Assembly (NCBI GenBank): GCA_019454165.1
Contig: CP075367.1
Location: 1,590,805-1,654,804 of the forward strand
Reading direction: 5' to 3'
DNA from: Anaerolineales bacterium
Lineage (GTDB): Bacteria > Chloroflexota > Anaerolineae > Anaerolineales > UBA11579
DNA length: 64,000 nucleotides
Shown: in pieces, positions 50,389 through 58,020 of the stretch
Layout: every line of letters starts with the position of its first letter
Numbering within the stretch: the first letter of the stretch is position 1
Position numbers and translations under genes: made by a program
The notes under the pieces: model-generated
What the model was told of the DNA's origin: nothing
Database searches by the model: none
Seen by the model: the letters and a program-made list of their open reading frames with translations, nothing else

Positions 50389-51951
50389 CTACGCGTTCGT
50401 AGACGCGTCCAGCACTGGCAGGTGCTCGAGCAGGTCGCCGGCGAGGACGGCGGCGGCGCCCCGCTGGGCGGCGGCACGCAGGCCGGCCTGGCCGTGCAGC
50501 CAGACGCCGGCGCAGGCCGCCTCGAAAGCTCCGGCGCCTTGGGCGCGTAAGCCGGCGATCAGGCCGGCCAGCACATCCCCCGTGCCGGCCCGCGCCAGGG
50601 CCGGCGTCGCCAGCGGCAGGATGGCGCTGCGCCCATCCGGCGCGGCGACCACAGTGAAAGCGCCCTTGAGCACGACGACTTGATGCCAGGTCCTGGCATA
50701 TTCTTCGGCAATGTCGAGGCGGGCGCGTTGCACCTCAGCCACGGTCAGGCTGGTGAGGATGGCCATCTCGCCCGGGTGCGGCGTGAGGACCGCATCCAGC
50801 GAAAAGCGGCGGAACCAATCCTTGTAGGCTGCGATCAACTTCAAGCCGTCCGCATCCACGACCAACGGCGGCAGTTTTTCCTTCAAGAGCTTGCCGACAA
50901 ATTCACCCGTGCCCTCGGTGAGGCCGAGGCCCGGGCCAAGCAAGAGCGCGCTCATGTTTTCGAGACTGGCAGCGATCGGCTTGGCGGCGGTGGGGCCGAT
51001 CCAGCCTTCCTGAGCAGGCAGCGGCAGCCAGGTGGCCTCAGGCAGATGCCCGGCCAGCAGCGGCTGCACGGGTTTCGGCACCGCCAACTGCACTAGGCCA
51101 GCCCCGCTGCGGTAGGCGGCCCGCCCCGCCAGCAGCGCTGCGCCGGGGTACTGCAGCGAGCCGGCCACCACCAGCAGGTTGCCGAAGGTGCCCTTGTGGG
51201 CTCCCAGCGGCCGAGGCGGCAGCATGCTGCGCACCGCGGCCTCGTCAATGATCTGGCGTCTGATCTCGGCCCATTGGCGAATGCGATTGGTGATGCCGAT
51301 GTCGGCGATGTGCAGCTCGCCCAGGTAGCCGTAGGCGGGCAGCGTCAGCATGCCAGCCTTAATGGCGCCCATGCACACGGTGAGGTCGGCCTGCAGGGTC
51401 TGCAGGGCCACCTCACCCGTATCGCAATCCATGCCCGACGGGCAATCCACCGCGACGATGAAGGGCGCAGGCCGGGCGATCTCAAAGTTGGCTTTGATCG
51501 CAGCCATGAGGCGGGCCAAGGCCTCGCGCACAGGGGCGCGCACGCCGGTGCCCAGGATGCCATCCAGCACGACCGCATACCCGCGCAGCCATTCCGCATG
51601 CTCGTCGAGCTTGTCGTGATTGTCGTAATCCAGGGTGCGGATCTGGGCGCCAGCTTTGCGGGCACGCTTTACATGCTCGTCATGGCTGAAACGCTTGCCG
51701 ATCAGCAGCGCACCGGTCTTCCAACCCGCCGCGCCCAGGATGGCGAGGGCTACCAGGGCATCGCTGCCGTTGTTGCCGGTGCCCACCAGGGCAACGGCTG
51801 TGCGCTCGGCTATACGGCTGTGGCTATGCGCAAGGATGGCGTTGGCAAGCTCACGGCCGGCGTTTTCCATCAATTGGGCGTAGGTCAGGCCCAACTCATC
51901 GGCGGCCTGCTCTATGGCGCGCATTTCTGCAACGCTAACAAGTTTTGACAT
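50389..51951 (-). CDS. nnrDE: Bifunctional NAD(P)HX epimerase/dehydratase (NnrD/NnrE fusion)
   Basis: The enzyme repairs hydrated NAD(P)H. The N-terminal part (about 1-220) is the epimerase, with VALVGTGNNGSDALVALAIL and AVDCPSGMDCDTGEV. The C-terminal part (about 240-520) is the ADP- or ATP-dependent dehydratase, with HKGTFGNLLVVAGS, LLLGPGLG and LARAGTGDVLAGLIAGL. Length is 520 residues. The ATG at 51951 is preferred because MSKLVSVAEMRAIE matches the family start. It is probably the last gene of a minus-strand unit beginning at 53171. Confidence 0.92.
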   Translation of the reverse strand: MSKLVSVAEMRAIEQAADELGLTYAQLMENAGRELANAILAHSHSRIAERTAVALVGTGNNGSDALVALAILGAAGWKTGALLIGKRFSHDEHVKRARKAGAQIRTLDYDNHDKLDEHAEWLRGYAVVLDGILGTGVRAPVREALARLMAAIKANFEIARPAPFIVAVDCPSGMDCDTGEVALQTLQADLTVCMGAIKAGMLTLPAYGYLGELHIADIGITNRIRQWAEIRRQIIDEAAVRSMLPPRPLGAHKGTFGNLLVVAGSLQYPGAALLAGRAAYRSGAGLVQLAVPKPVQPLLAGHLPEATWLPLPAQEGWIGPTAAKPIAASLENMSALLLGPGLGLTEGTGEFVGKLLKEKLPPLVVDADGLKLIAAYKDWFRRFSLDAVLTPHPGEMAILTSLTVAEVQRARLDIAEEYARTWHQVVVLKGAFTVVAAPDGRSAILPLATPALARAGTGDVLAGLIAGLRAQGAGAFEAACAGVWLHGQAGLRAAAQRGAAAVLAGDLLEHLPVLDASTNA

Positions 51952-52045
51952 TTCGATGGACTTTTCCCCTAGTAACAGGTCAGGCACGGCCCTGCTGCGC
52001 CAGCGCCCCATTTTGTTTGTATACGATCAGCATGCGTGTATGTTA

Positions 52046-52450
52046 TCAGCCCTTGCGCGGCTCGGCATTGGCCGGGAAGGGATGCGTGTACAGCGTGACG
52101 GCGAACAGGATGGCAAAAAATGTGTAGACCGCACCGACGGCCCACAGCCCCGGCGCCTGGCCGCCATCCATGAGCAAGCGAAGGATGGCGAGGCCCGCGA
52201 TAACGAAGTGGGTCAGGTTGGCAACCACGACCGGGCGGTTGTAGATGCCGCCGGTGGGATTGTCCTTGTTCATCCAGTTGAGCATGGCAAAGCCAAAGTA
52301 CAGCGCCCCCACAACCTGGACCAGCAGCAAGGCGGCCGGGCTGGCGGGCACGCCCAACAGGGCCAGGCCCAGCTCCGGCGCAAAGGACAGCAGCACGCCA
52401 GCCGTGCCCAGCGTCAGGGCGCAGGCGGTCATCAACAATCGGGTTCGCAT
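52046..52450 (-). CDS. Four-helix membrane protein of unknown function
   Basis: The 134 residues have four hydrophobic helices (about 5-25, 40-60, 75-92 and 102-122) with a conserved-looking YNRPVVVANLTHF segment in the loop after the second. I do not recognise a named family. Its ATG lies 2 bp after the YdeI-like stop, so it is cotranscribed with that gene. Confidence 0.65.
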   Translation of the reverse strand: MRTRLLMTACALTLGTAGVLLSFAPELGLALLGVPASPAALLLVQVVGALYFGFAMLNWMNKDNPTGGIYNRPVVVANLTHFVIAGLAILRLLMDGGQAPGLWAVGAVYTFFAILFAVTLYTHPFPANAEPRKG

Positions 52451-52452
52451 TC

Positions 52453-52896
52453 CTATTTCTTCTTGGCTTTCAGGGTCGTGACGATCTTTTCGATGCGGCG
52501 CAGGCGCGTGTCCTCGGCCTTGGCGCTCTCCACCTGGCGCACGAACTCCTTCTTGGCCGAGGGAGCGCTGGCGTCAAAGGCGGCCTGCAGGCCAGCCTTC
52601 TTGAGCGCGGCGGCCAGATCCTTGGGCACCGTGACCGTGCGCGGGGCGGCGTCTATTTCCAGGGTGACGTCAACCTTGTCGCCGCCTTTTAGGCCGCTGG
52701 CGTCACGGTGGGCGGCGCTGAACGGGATCAGGCTGTTGCCGTCCATGGAGCCCACCGTGCTTTGGTACGTGTAGTCGTTGATGGTTACCTTGACGGCGGG
52801 GCGCTTGCCCGCGCCCAGGGCTTCGAGCACCTCGGGCGGGACGGGGATGCCCGTGTTGTTGCCGGTCTGCCAGATGGTGGTCTTGTACTTCTTCAT
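52453..52896 (-). CDS. DUF1905/YdeI-like protein
   Basis: The first 95 residues match the DUF1905 fold (GNNTGIPVPPEVLEALGAGKRPAVKVTINDYTYQSTV, with the SLIPFSAAHRDASGLKGGDKVDV segment). The C-terminal 45 residues match the YdeI/OmpD-associated helix region (FVRQVESAKAEDTRLRRIEKIV). The family is implicated in bacteriocin tolerance in some species, but the role is not settled. It overlaps the DUF2277 gene by 4 bases. Confidence 0.85.
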   Translation of the reverse strand: MKKYKTTIWQTGNNTGIPVPPEVLEALGAGKRPAVKVTINDYTYQSTVGSMDGNSLIPFSAAHRDASGLKGGDKVDVTLEIDAAPRTVTVPKDLAAALKKAGLQAAFDASAPSAKKEFVRQVESAKAEDTRLRRIEKIVTTLKAKKK

Positions 52897-53171
52897 GATC
52901 CCGCCAGCCCGTAGCGTTTGGCAGCCCGCTCACGGGCGCGCTGGGCGATAACATCCCGGTCACGCGGCGGCGAAGTGGTCTCCAGCCCTTCGAGCAGCTT
53001 GTGGGTGGCCTTGGCCACCTCGCGCACGGCACGCTCGAACACGGCTTCATTCATCTTGGAGGGCTTGGTGTAGCCGGACACTTTGCGGACGAACTGCAGC
53101 GCGGCGGCATGCACTTCATCTTCAGTTGTGGGCGGTTCAAAGTTGTAGAGGACCTTGATATTGCGGCACAT
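52893..53171 (-). CDS. DUF2277 family protein
   Basis: The 92-residue protein begins MCRNIKVLYNFEPPTTEDEV, the characteristic start of DUF2277, and contains ALQFVRKVSGYTKPS. The function of the family is unknown. GGAG stands 7 bases before the ATG. It is the first gene of the run into the YdeI-like gene, the membrane protein and nnrDE. Confidence 0.85.
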   Translation of the reverse strand: MCRNIKVLYNFEPPTTEDEVHAAALQFVRKVSGYTKPSKMNEAVFERAVREVAKATHKLLEGLETTSPPRDRDVIAQRARERAAKRYGLAGS

Positions 53172-53302
53172 AGGGAACTCCTAGTGAGCAGGGATTTAGG
53201 TGATGAGTGAATAGGTACGAGTACGTAGATTGTATTGTTTGTTATCAGCACCAGCAGGCTTGCTACGCACTGGTCACTATTCACTCATCACACATTAGTA
53301 AA

Positions 53303-53384
53303 TGCGCTGGGTGGGAATCGAACCCACACGCCTTGCGGCACATGGCCCTCAACCATGCCTGTCTACCAGTTCCAGCACCAGCGC
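53303..53384 (-). tRNA. tRNA-Leu (GAG)
   Basis: An 82-nt cloverleaf with acceptor GCGCTGG/CCAGCGC, anticodon stem CATGG/CCATG with loop TTGAGGG (anticodon GAG), and a long class-II variable arm (TGCCGCAAGGCG). T loop is TTCGATT. CCA is not encoded. Confidence 0.95.
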
Positions 53385-53394
53385 GGGACGCAGT

Positions 53395-53422
53395 ATTATA
53401 ATGCGCCGAACCTGCGCGTCAA
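53395..53422 (-). promoter_or_regulatory. Sigma-70 promoter of tRNA-Leu
   Basis: TTGACG (53422-53417) and TATAAT (53400-53395) on the minus strand have a 16-bp spacer. The tRNA 5' end lies 10 bases after the -10 box. Confidence 0.8.
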
Positions 53423-53465
53423 GCAGGCTTAGATCCGGGCTCCGCCCATCCCCCATAGGAGACGC

Positions 53466-54473
53466 ATGCGTATCGTTCTAGACGCCATGGGCAGCGACAC
53501 CAACCCTGCCCCCGAAGTTGAGGCCGCGGTGGAGTACGCCCGCCAGTATGGCGATGGCCTGTACCTGGTGGGCGACGAGCCCCGCTTGCGCGAGCTGCTG
53601 GCCGGCCGCACGGCAGGGATCGAGATCGTGCATGCACCGGATGTGTTCGAAATGAGCGACCACATCTCGCCCGGCTCGCTGCGCAAGATGCAGAACAGCA
53701 TGGGCGTAGGCATGGACCTCATCAAGGAAGGCAAGGCCGATGCGTTCGTCTCGGCCGGCAATACTGGCGGGCAGATGGCGATCGCCTTGGCGCGCCTGGG
53801 GCGCCTGCGCGGCGTCAAGCGCCCGGCACTGACCGTGTTCTTCCCGGTCAAGGGCGGGCGCTGCGCCGTGTTGGATATTGGCGCCAACGCCGAGTGCAAG
53901 CCCGAGTATCTGGTGCAGTTCGCCCTGCTGGGTTCGGTGTACGCCGAAAAAGTACTGGGCGTCAAGAACCCGCGGGTCGGCCTGCTCTCCAACGGAGAAG
54001 AAGCCGGCAAAGGCAACGAACTGGTCAAGACCACCTACCCCCTCTTGGAAAGCAGCGGCCTGAACTTTGTGGGCAACGTGGAAGGCAAGGAGCTGTTCGG
54101 CGGCGAGGCGGACGTAGTGGTGACGGATGGCTTCACCGGCAACGTGCTGATGAAATCAGCCGAGGCGGTGGCCAAGCTGATCACCGACCGCCTGCGCGAG
54201 GAGATCACATCCTCCTTCGTGACCAAGATCGGCGGGCTGCTGGCCCGGCCAGCCTTCCGCAGCCTGCGTAAGGACCTCGACCCGGCCGAAGTGGGTGCGG
54301 CGCCCATGCTGGGCGTGAACGGGCTGGTGTTCGTGGCCCACGGCCGCTCGGACAGCCGGGCGCTGCTGAGCGCCCTGCGCCTGGCGCGGCACTCGGTTGA
54401 GGTCAATTTGCTGAACTCACTGGCCCAGGCGATCGAAAGCGGCCTGGCCACCCTGCCCCAAGGAGAACAATAG
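53466..54473 (+). CDS. plsX: Phosphate acyltransferase PlsX
   Basis: PlsX converts acyl-ACP to acyl-phosphate, the first step of PlsX/PlsY phospholipid synthesis. The N-terminus RIVLDAMGSDTNPAPEVEA and the motifs SAGNTGGQMAIAL, GANAEC and LGVNG(L)VFVAHGRSD are diagnostic. Length, 335 residues, is normal. An AGGAG site is close to the ATG. It overlaps nothing but abuts the NERD-like gene. Confidence 0.95.
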   Translation: MRIVLDAMGSDTNPAPEVEAAVEYARQYGDGLYLVGDEPRLRELLAGRTAGIEIVHAPDVFEMSDHISPGSLRKMQNSMGVGMDLIKEGKADAFVSAGNTGGQMAIALARLGRLRGVKRPALTVFFPVKGGRCAVLDIGANAECKPEYLVQFALLGSVYAEKVLGVKNPRVGLLSNGEEAGKGNELVKTTYPLLESSGLNFVGNVEGKELFGGEADVVVTDGFTGNVLMKSAEAVAKLITDRLREEITSSFVTKIGGLLARPAFRSLRKDLDPAEVGAAPMLGVNGLVFVAHGRSDSRALLSALRLARHSVEVNLLNSLAQAIESGLATLPQGEQ

Positions 54474-55166
54474 ATGCGCCTGGTCACCAACGAGAGCTTA
54501 TACAAGCGCAATGCCCGCGTGGCCCTGGTGGCCAACCTGTTGGGCATGTTCCTGCTGGTCATTTCGGTATACCAGTTGTTCAATAGCTCAACTGATTTTG
54601 GGCTGTACCTGCTGTTCCTGACGGGCGGCATGATCTTCACCCAGGTGGGCACCTATTTCAACCGCTGGAACCGCCGCCCGGACCGCCAACTGGCCCAGGC
54701 GCTCAAATCGCTGGATAACAACTACACCCTGTATAACTTCACCAGCCCGGTCTCGCACCTGCTAGTCGGCCCCAGCGGGCTATGGATCCTGCTGCCGCGC
54801 CAGACCACCGGCACCATCACGTATGAGCCGCAGCGCCGCCGCTGGAAGGTGAGCAACGTATCCTTCCTCAAGCGGCTTACGCAGGAAGGCGTGGGCAGGC
54901 CGGTGAGCGAAGCCACCATCGAGGCTGAGGTGCTGGACCGCTGGCTGTCCAAGCACCTGAAGGATGAGAGCGTGCCGGTATCGGCGGCGCTGGTGTTCCT
55001 GGACCCGGCCGCGGATGTGCAGGTCGGCACGGCCGCCCTACCCACCGTCACTGGCAAGAAGCTGAAGCAACTGGTCATCAAGCCGGCTACCGGGTCTGGG
55101 ATCGGCGTACAGCGCGCCAAGCAGCTCAGCTTTCTGTTCGAGAACGCCAAGCAGAAGGCGCGCTAG
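54474..55166 (+). CDS. Membrane protein with NERD-like cytoplasmic domain
   Basis: Two hydrophobic helices (about residues 18-36 and 42-60) are followed by a domain of about 150 residues resembling NERD folds: LAQALKSLDNNYTLYNFTSPVSHLLVGPSGLWIL, then VSAALVFLDPAADV. NERD domains are nuclease-related but the catalytic residues are not clear here. It begins at the base after the plsX stop (TAGATG). Function unknown. Confidence 0.7.
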   Translation: MRLVTNESLYKRNARVALVANLLGMFLLVISVYQLFNSSTDFGLYLLFLTGGMIFTQVGTYFNRWNRRPDRQLAQALKSLDNNYTLYNFTSPVSHLLVGPSGLWILLPRQTTGTITYEPQRRRWKVSNVSFLKRLTQEGVGRPVSEATIEAEVLDRWLSKHLKDESVPVSAALVFLDPAADVQVGTAALPTVTGKKLKQLVIKPATGSGIGVQRAKQLSFLFENAKQKAR

Positions 55167-55201
55167 CCGCTTTGACGCACAATTTGTCTGGCAACAAAAC
55201 G

Positions 55202-55220
55202 AGCTAACTGTTAGAGTTAG
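55202..55220 (+). other. Small leader hairpin
   Basis: GCTAACT-GTTAG-AGTTAGC lies 27 bases before the next ATG. It has no T-run and may be a leader structure or chance. Confidence 0.3.
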
Positions 55221-55246
55221 CCATCTATTGATCCTGAGGAGGATTC

Positions 55247-55648
55247 ATGGCAACAACCAAAAAGAGCCGCAAGACGGCCAAGAAGGCCAGCAGCGGGGTA
55301 GATCTCGCTACTGTTGGCCGCTACGTGTTCCTGGGCGGCATCGTGCTGTCCCTGCTGGCGGGCTTGTTCTTCGCCTTCCCCAGCTTCACCGTGCAGCGCT
55401 TCCAGATGCCGATCGTGTATCTGCTGATCGTGCTGGCGCTGGTGGGCGGTTACCTGCACGTCAGCAAAGAGGGCGAGAAGAGCTTCCTGCTGACGGCGTT
55501 CGCGGTCTACTTCTTCTCTGACCGCCTGAGCTACGTCCCCAGCATTGGCAACTACCTGACCTCGATCCTGGGCGTGCTGGGCGTGTTCCTGTCTCTGGCT
55601 GCTTTGGCCGTGGCTGCCCGCACCATCGTGAGCTGGTTCCGCTCCTAG
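55247..55648 (+). CDS. Four-helix membrane protein (paralogue of 55934-56284)
   Basis: The N-terminal 20 residues are basic (KKSRKTAKKASSG). Four hydrophobic helices follow at about 25-47, 55-72, 80-92 and 104-130. The loop FFSDRLSYVPSIGNYLTS is shared in pattern with the downstream paralogue. GAGGAGG precedes the ATG. A terminator follows whose hairpin is nearly the same as the one after the paralogue. No named family is recognised. Confidence 0.7.
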   Translation: MATTKKSRKTAKKASSGVDLATVGRYVFLGGIVLSLLAGLFFAFPSFTVQRFQMPIVYLLIVLALVGGYLHVSKEGEKSFLLTAFAVYFFSDRLSYVPSIGNYLTSILGVLGVFLSLAALAVAARTIVSWFRS

Positions 55649-55676
55649 TCATTGCATTCAGTGCACTAATTGCGAA

Positions 55677-55702
55677 CGCCCAGCCGCATGGCTGGGCGTT
55701 TT
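55677..55702 (+). terminator. Intrinsic terminator
   Basis: CGCCCAGCC-GCAT-GGCTGGGCG followed by TTTT. The sequence differs by one loop base from the terminator at 56326-56351. Confidence 0.8.
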
Positions 55703-55780
55703 GCTATTAATCTTTGCCGGGCGGGTAACAAAGCCGCCCGGCAGGCGTTTTACTTTTCAACCCCATTCATTGGAGACCGC

Positions 55781-55918
55781 ATGGAAACTTTGCTCATTAT
55801 CGTGCTCATTCTCATTGTGCTTGGGATCATCCCATTGGGGCGCAGGCGGCGCAGCTTCACCGCGGTACAAGTGGTCTTGCTGGTGCTGATCGTCTGGCTC
55901 ATATTGCGTCTGTTTTAG
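55781..55918 (+). CDS. Small membrane protein, DUF3309-like
   Basis: The 45 residues form two hydrophobic helices separated by a basic turn (GRRRRS). The pattern resembles DUF3309 small membrane proteins. The start ATG is preceded by TGGAGA. The longer open frame upstream includes the terminator hairpin and is rejected. The next gene begins 15 bases downstream. Confidence 0.6.
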   Translation: METLLIIVLILIVLGIIPLGRRRRSFTAVQVVLLVLIVWLILRLF

Positions 55919-55933
55919 TGAAAGGAAATCTCG

Positions 55934-56284
55934 ATGGAACGTTCTGAACTGGCACGTTGGGCATTCATTGCCGGCCTGGTATTGGCCGTCATCATTGCCC
56001 TAGTGACCCCGCTGAACTCAGCTTTCTTATGGATCATGATCCTGCTGGGTCTTTTTGCCGGGTACGTCTTCGTCACAGAGGATATGGAGCACCACTTCAT
56101 CCTGGTGGCGATCGGTCTGGTGTTCTTCAGCCAAACCTTGTCTGAGCTGCCCAGCATTGGGGAGCCGCTGACCGCCCTGCTGGTGAGCATCTCCACATTC
56201 TTCGGGGTCATGATCGTGGCCCTGGTTGTGCGCAACATCATCGGCTGGGTATCAGCCGCCCCGCGCAGCAACAAACGCGTCTAG
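55934..56284 (+). CDS. Four-helix membrane protein (paralogue of 55247-55648)
   Basis: The 116 residues have four hydrophobic helices and the loop FFSQTLSELPSIGEPLTALL, which matches the FFS...PSIG...LT pattern of the paralogue at 55247-55648. It lacks that protein's basic N-terminal extension. AAAGGA precedes the ATG by 8 bases. It ends before a terminator closely similar to that of the paralogue, so the gene and terminator were probably duplicated together. Confidence 0.7.
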   Translation: MERSELARWAFIAGLVLAVIIALVTPLNSAFLWIMILLGLFAGYVFVTEDMEHHFILVAIGLVFFSQTLSELPSIGEPLTALLVSISTFFGVMIVALVVRNIIGWVSAAPRSNKRV

Positions 56285-56325
56285 TGCATCACCTGGTGCT
56301 CCGGCGAGCAACCAGCAACACAAAA

Positions 56326-56351
56326 CGCCCAGCCGAATGGCTGGGCGTTTT
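56326..56351. terminator. Bidirectional intrinsic terminator
   Basis: AAAA-CGCCCAGCC-GAAT-GGCTGGGCG-TTTT lies between the four-helix gene and the convergent DoxX gene and can act on both strands. Confidence 0.8.
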
Positions 56352-56370
56352 GTATGTTGGCATAACGGGG

Positions 56371-56748
56371 CTACAGCAGGCTGAACAGATCCCAGCGGCC
56401 CCAGGCCACAAAGGCAGCCAGCAGCAACAACGGAAGGTTGATCGCCAGGTTGGCATACTCTTTGCGCCCCAGGTGGAATAGGACGGCCAGCAGCATGACC
56501 AGGGCCAGCAAGGTGGCCGCCAGCGGCGTGAGCCAGGGCAGGATGCCGGTCAGCATGGGCAGCAGCACGCCGAGGCCGCCGGCGATCTCTGACAGGCCGA
56601 TGAACCTGCGCAAGCCGGGCGAAATGGCCTGCATCCAGGCCATTTCTGGCCGGGGCGGTGCATCGCCCGCCTTGAAGGCGTGAAAGTAGCCCGCGCCGAG
56701 GAAGGCGATCCCCAGCAGGACTTGGGCGACCCAGAGGACAATGGGCAT
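56371..56748 (-). CDS. DoxX-family membrane protein
   Basis: The 125 residues form four helices with the DoxX pattern: AQVLLGIAFLGAGYFHAFK, FIGLSEIAGGLGVLLP and a last WGRWD segment. DoxX-type proteins are integral to the inner membrane and poorly understood. The gene follows a second DoxX gene by 5 bp, so the two form an operon controlled from 57177-57296. Confidence 0.82.
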   Translation of the reverse strand: MPIVLWVAQVLLGIAFLGAGYFHAFKAGDAPPRPEMAWMQAISPGLRRFIGLSEIAGGLGVLLPMLTGILPWLTPLAATLLALVMLLAVLFHLGRKEYANLAINLPLLLLAAFVAWGRWDLFSLL

Positions 56749-56753
56749 GACGG

Positions 56754-57176
56754 TTACCAGCCGAGGCCGGCGTCCAGCGACACCGCGCCAGCGCCGGTGA
56801 AGACCAGCGCCAGGGCTGCCACGCCGAGGATGAACTCAAATTCCCAACCGCCCTGGCCACCCTGGCCGGCAAAGCCGACCTTGGCCATGCGGATCTTGAC
56901 CGCCACGATGGCGACCAGCATGGCGATGGCCATGCCGAGGCCGACGAGGCGGGTACCCAGGCCGATCACGAGCAGGATGGGGCCAAAGGTCTCGAGCAGG
57001 CTCACTACCCAGGCCGAGAGGCCGGCCAGCGGAATGCCGGCCTGCTTGAAGAAACCAGCAATGTTGCCAACGTTCTTGATCTTAGGCAGACCATGAGCGA
57101 AGAACACGATCGCCACACCGAGGCGCAGGATCAAAAGGCCCCAGTCCGGGGACAGCGACGAAAAAATAGCTTGCAT
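56754..57176 (-). CDS. DoxX-family membrane protein
   Basis: The 140 residues have four helices and the DoxX signature LILRLGVAIVFFAHGLPKI, followed by GFFKQAGIP and LETFGPILLVIGLGTRL. It is the first gene of the DoxX pair and diverges from a TetR-family regulator, the likely controller. AGGAGATATTTC stands before the ATG. Confidence 0.85.
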   Translation of the reverse strand: MQAIFSSLSPDWGLLILRLGVAIVFFAHGLPKIKNVGNIAGFFKQAGIPLAGLSAWVVSLLETFGPILLVIGLGTRLVGLGMAIAMLVAIVAVKIRMAKVGFAGQGGQGGWEFEFILGVAALALVFTGAGAVSLDAGLGW

Positions 57177-57190
57177 CTAGAAATATCTCC

Positions 57191-57287
57191 TTGTCTAAAC
57201 AACAAATGTAAAGTATCCTACAGATGATAATAAGATGTTCAATTACGTCAACCAACAATCAAGACGAACTGTTAGGTAAACAACAAA
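57191..57287. promoter_or_regulatory. Candidate operator pair in the DoxX/TetR intergenic region
   Basis: TAAACAACAAA occurs twice in the same orientation (57196-57206 and 57277-57287). Each copy sits within a short inverted repeat (TTGT-N4-ACAA at 57191-57202; TGTT-N5-AACA at 57270-57282). One copy is next to each divergent gene, as expected for operators of the TetR protein. Confidence 0.5.
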
Positions 57288-57296
57288 AGACCGAAA

Positions 57297-57989
57297 ATGT
57301 TAATTACTCAAGAAAAACCCAAGAATCCGGATGACCCGCGCGTCATTCGCACCCGCCGCCTGCTGGTAGACGCGCTGAGCGAGCTAATGGGCGAAAAGAG
57401 CTTCGACGCCATCACGGTGAGCGAGATCGCCACGCGGGCCACGCTCAACCGGGTCACCTTCTACGCCCACTTTCAAGATAAATACGCGCTGCTGGAGTAC
57501 GACATGAGCAGCCGGATCGAATCTGAAATGCAGGCCCAGTTAGGCGCCAACCCGCGCTTGAACGAAGAGATGCTGATGAACCTGCTGAGCTTTGTGTGCA
57601 ACTTTCTGGACGGCACGCAGCGCCACTGCCCGCCCCCGCGCGGCCAGATGCAGTCTTTGGTGGAGAAGCAACTCAAGAATCATATCTATGATGCCTTGCT
57701 GCAGGCCCTGGAGAACCGGGCCAAGTTCAAGGCACAAGGGCCCAGCGCCCAGCAAACCGCGATGGTGGCGGCCTGGGCCGTGTATGGCGCGGCTTTCCAG
57801 TGGAGCCAGCAAGACGAACGGCAGCCGCTGGCGCAATTTGTGCGCCAGGTGCTGCCGCTGATCGCCGGCAACCTGACCCAATACCTGGAGGGTGCGGCCA
57901 GCAAGCCCAGCGTGCAACAGGTTTCGGCTGGGCGCGGCCCGGCCGCGCTGCTCGGCCCGCTGCGTCTTGGACTGCAATTGGCTTTGTAA
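57297..57989 (+). CDS. TetR-family transcriptional regulator
   Basis: The N-terminal DNA-binding domain (residues about 15-65) has the TetR pattern ALSELMGEKSFDAITVSEIATRATLNRVTFYAHF. The C-terminal effector domain is helical. The 230-residue length is typical. It is divergent from the DoxX pair, so it probably represses that operon and perhaps itself. The ligand is unknown. Confidence 0.9.
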   Translation: MLITQEKPKNPDDPRVIRTRRLLVDALSELMGEKSFDAITVSEIATRATLNRVTFYAHFQDKYALLEYDMSSRIESEMQAQLGANPRLNEEMLMNLLSFVCNFLDGTQRHCPPPRGQMQSLVEKQLKNHIYDALLQALENRAKFKAQGPSAQQTAMVAAWAVYGAAFQWSQQDERQPLAQFVRQVLPLIAGNLTQYLEGAASKPSVQQVSAGRGPAALLGPLRLGLQLAL

Positions 57990-58020
57990 GACTTCACCCG
58001 CATAAACAAAGAGGAGATCC

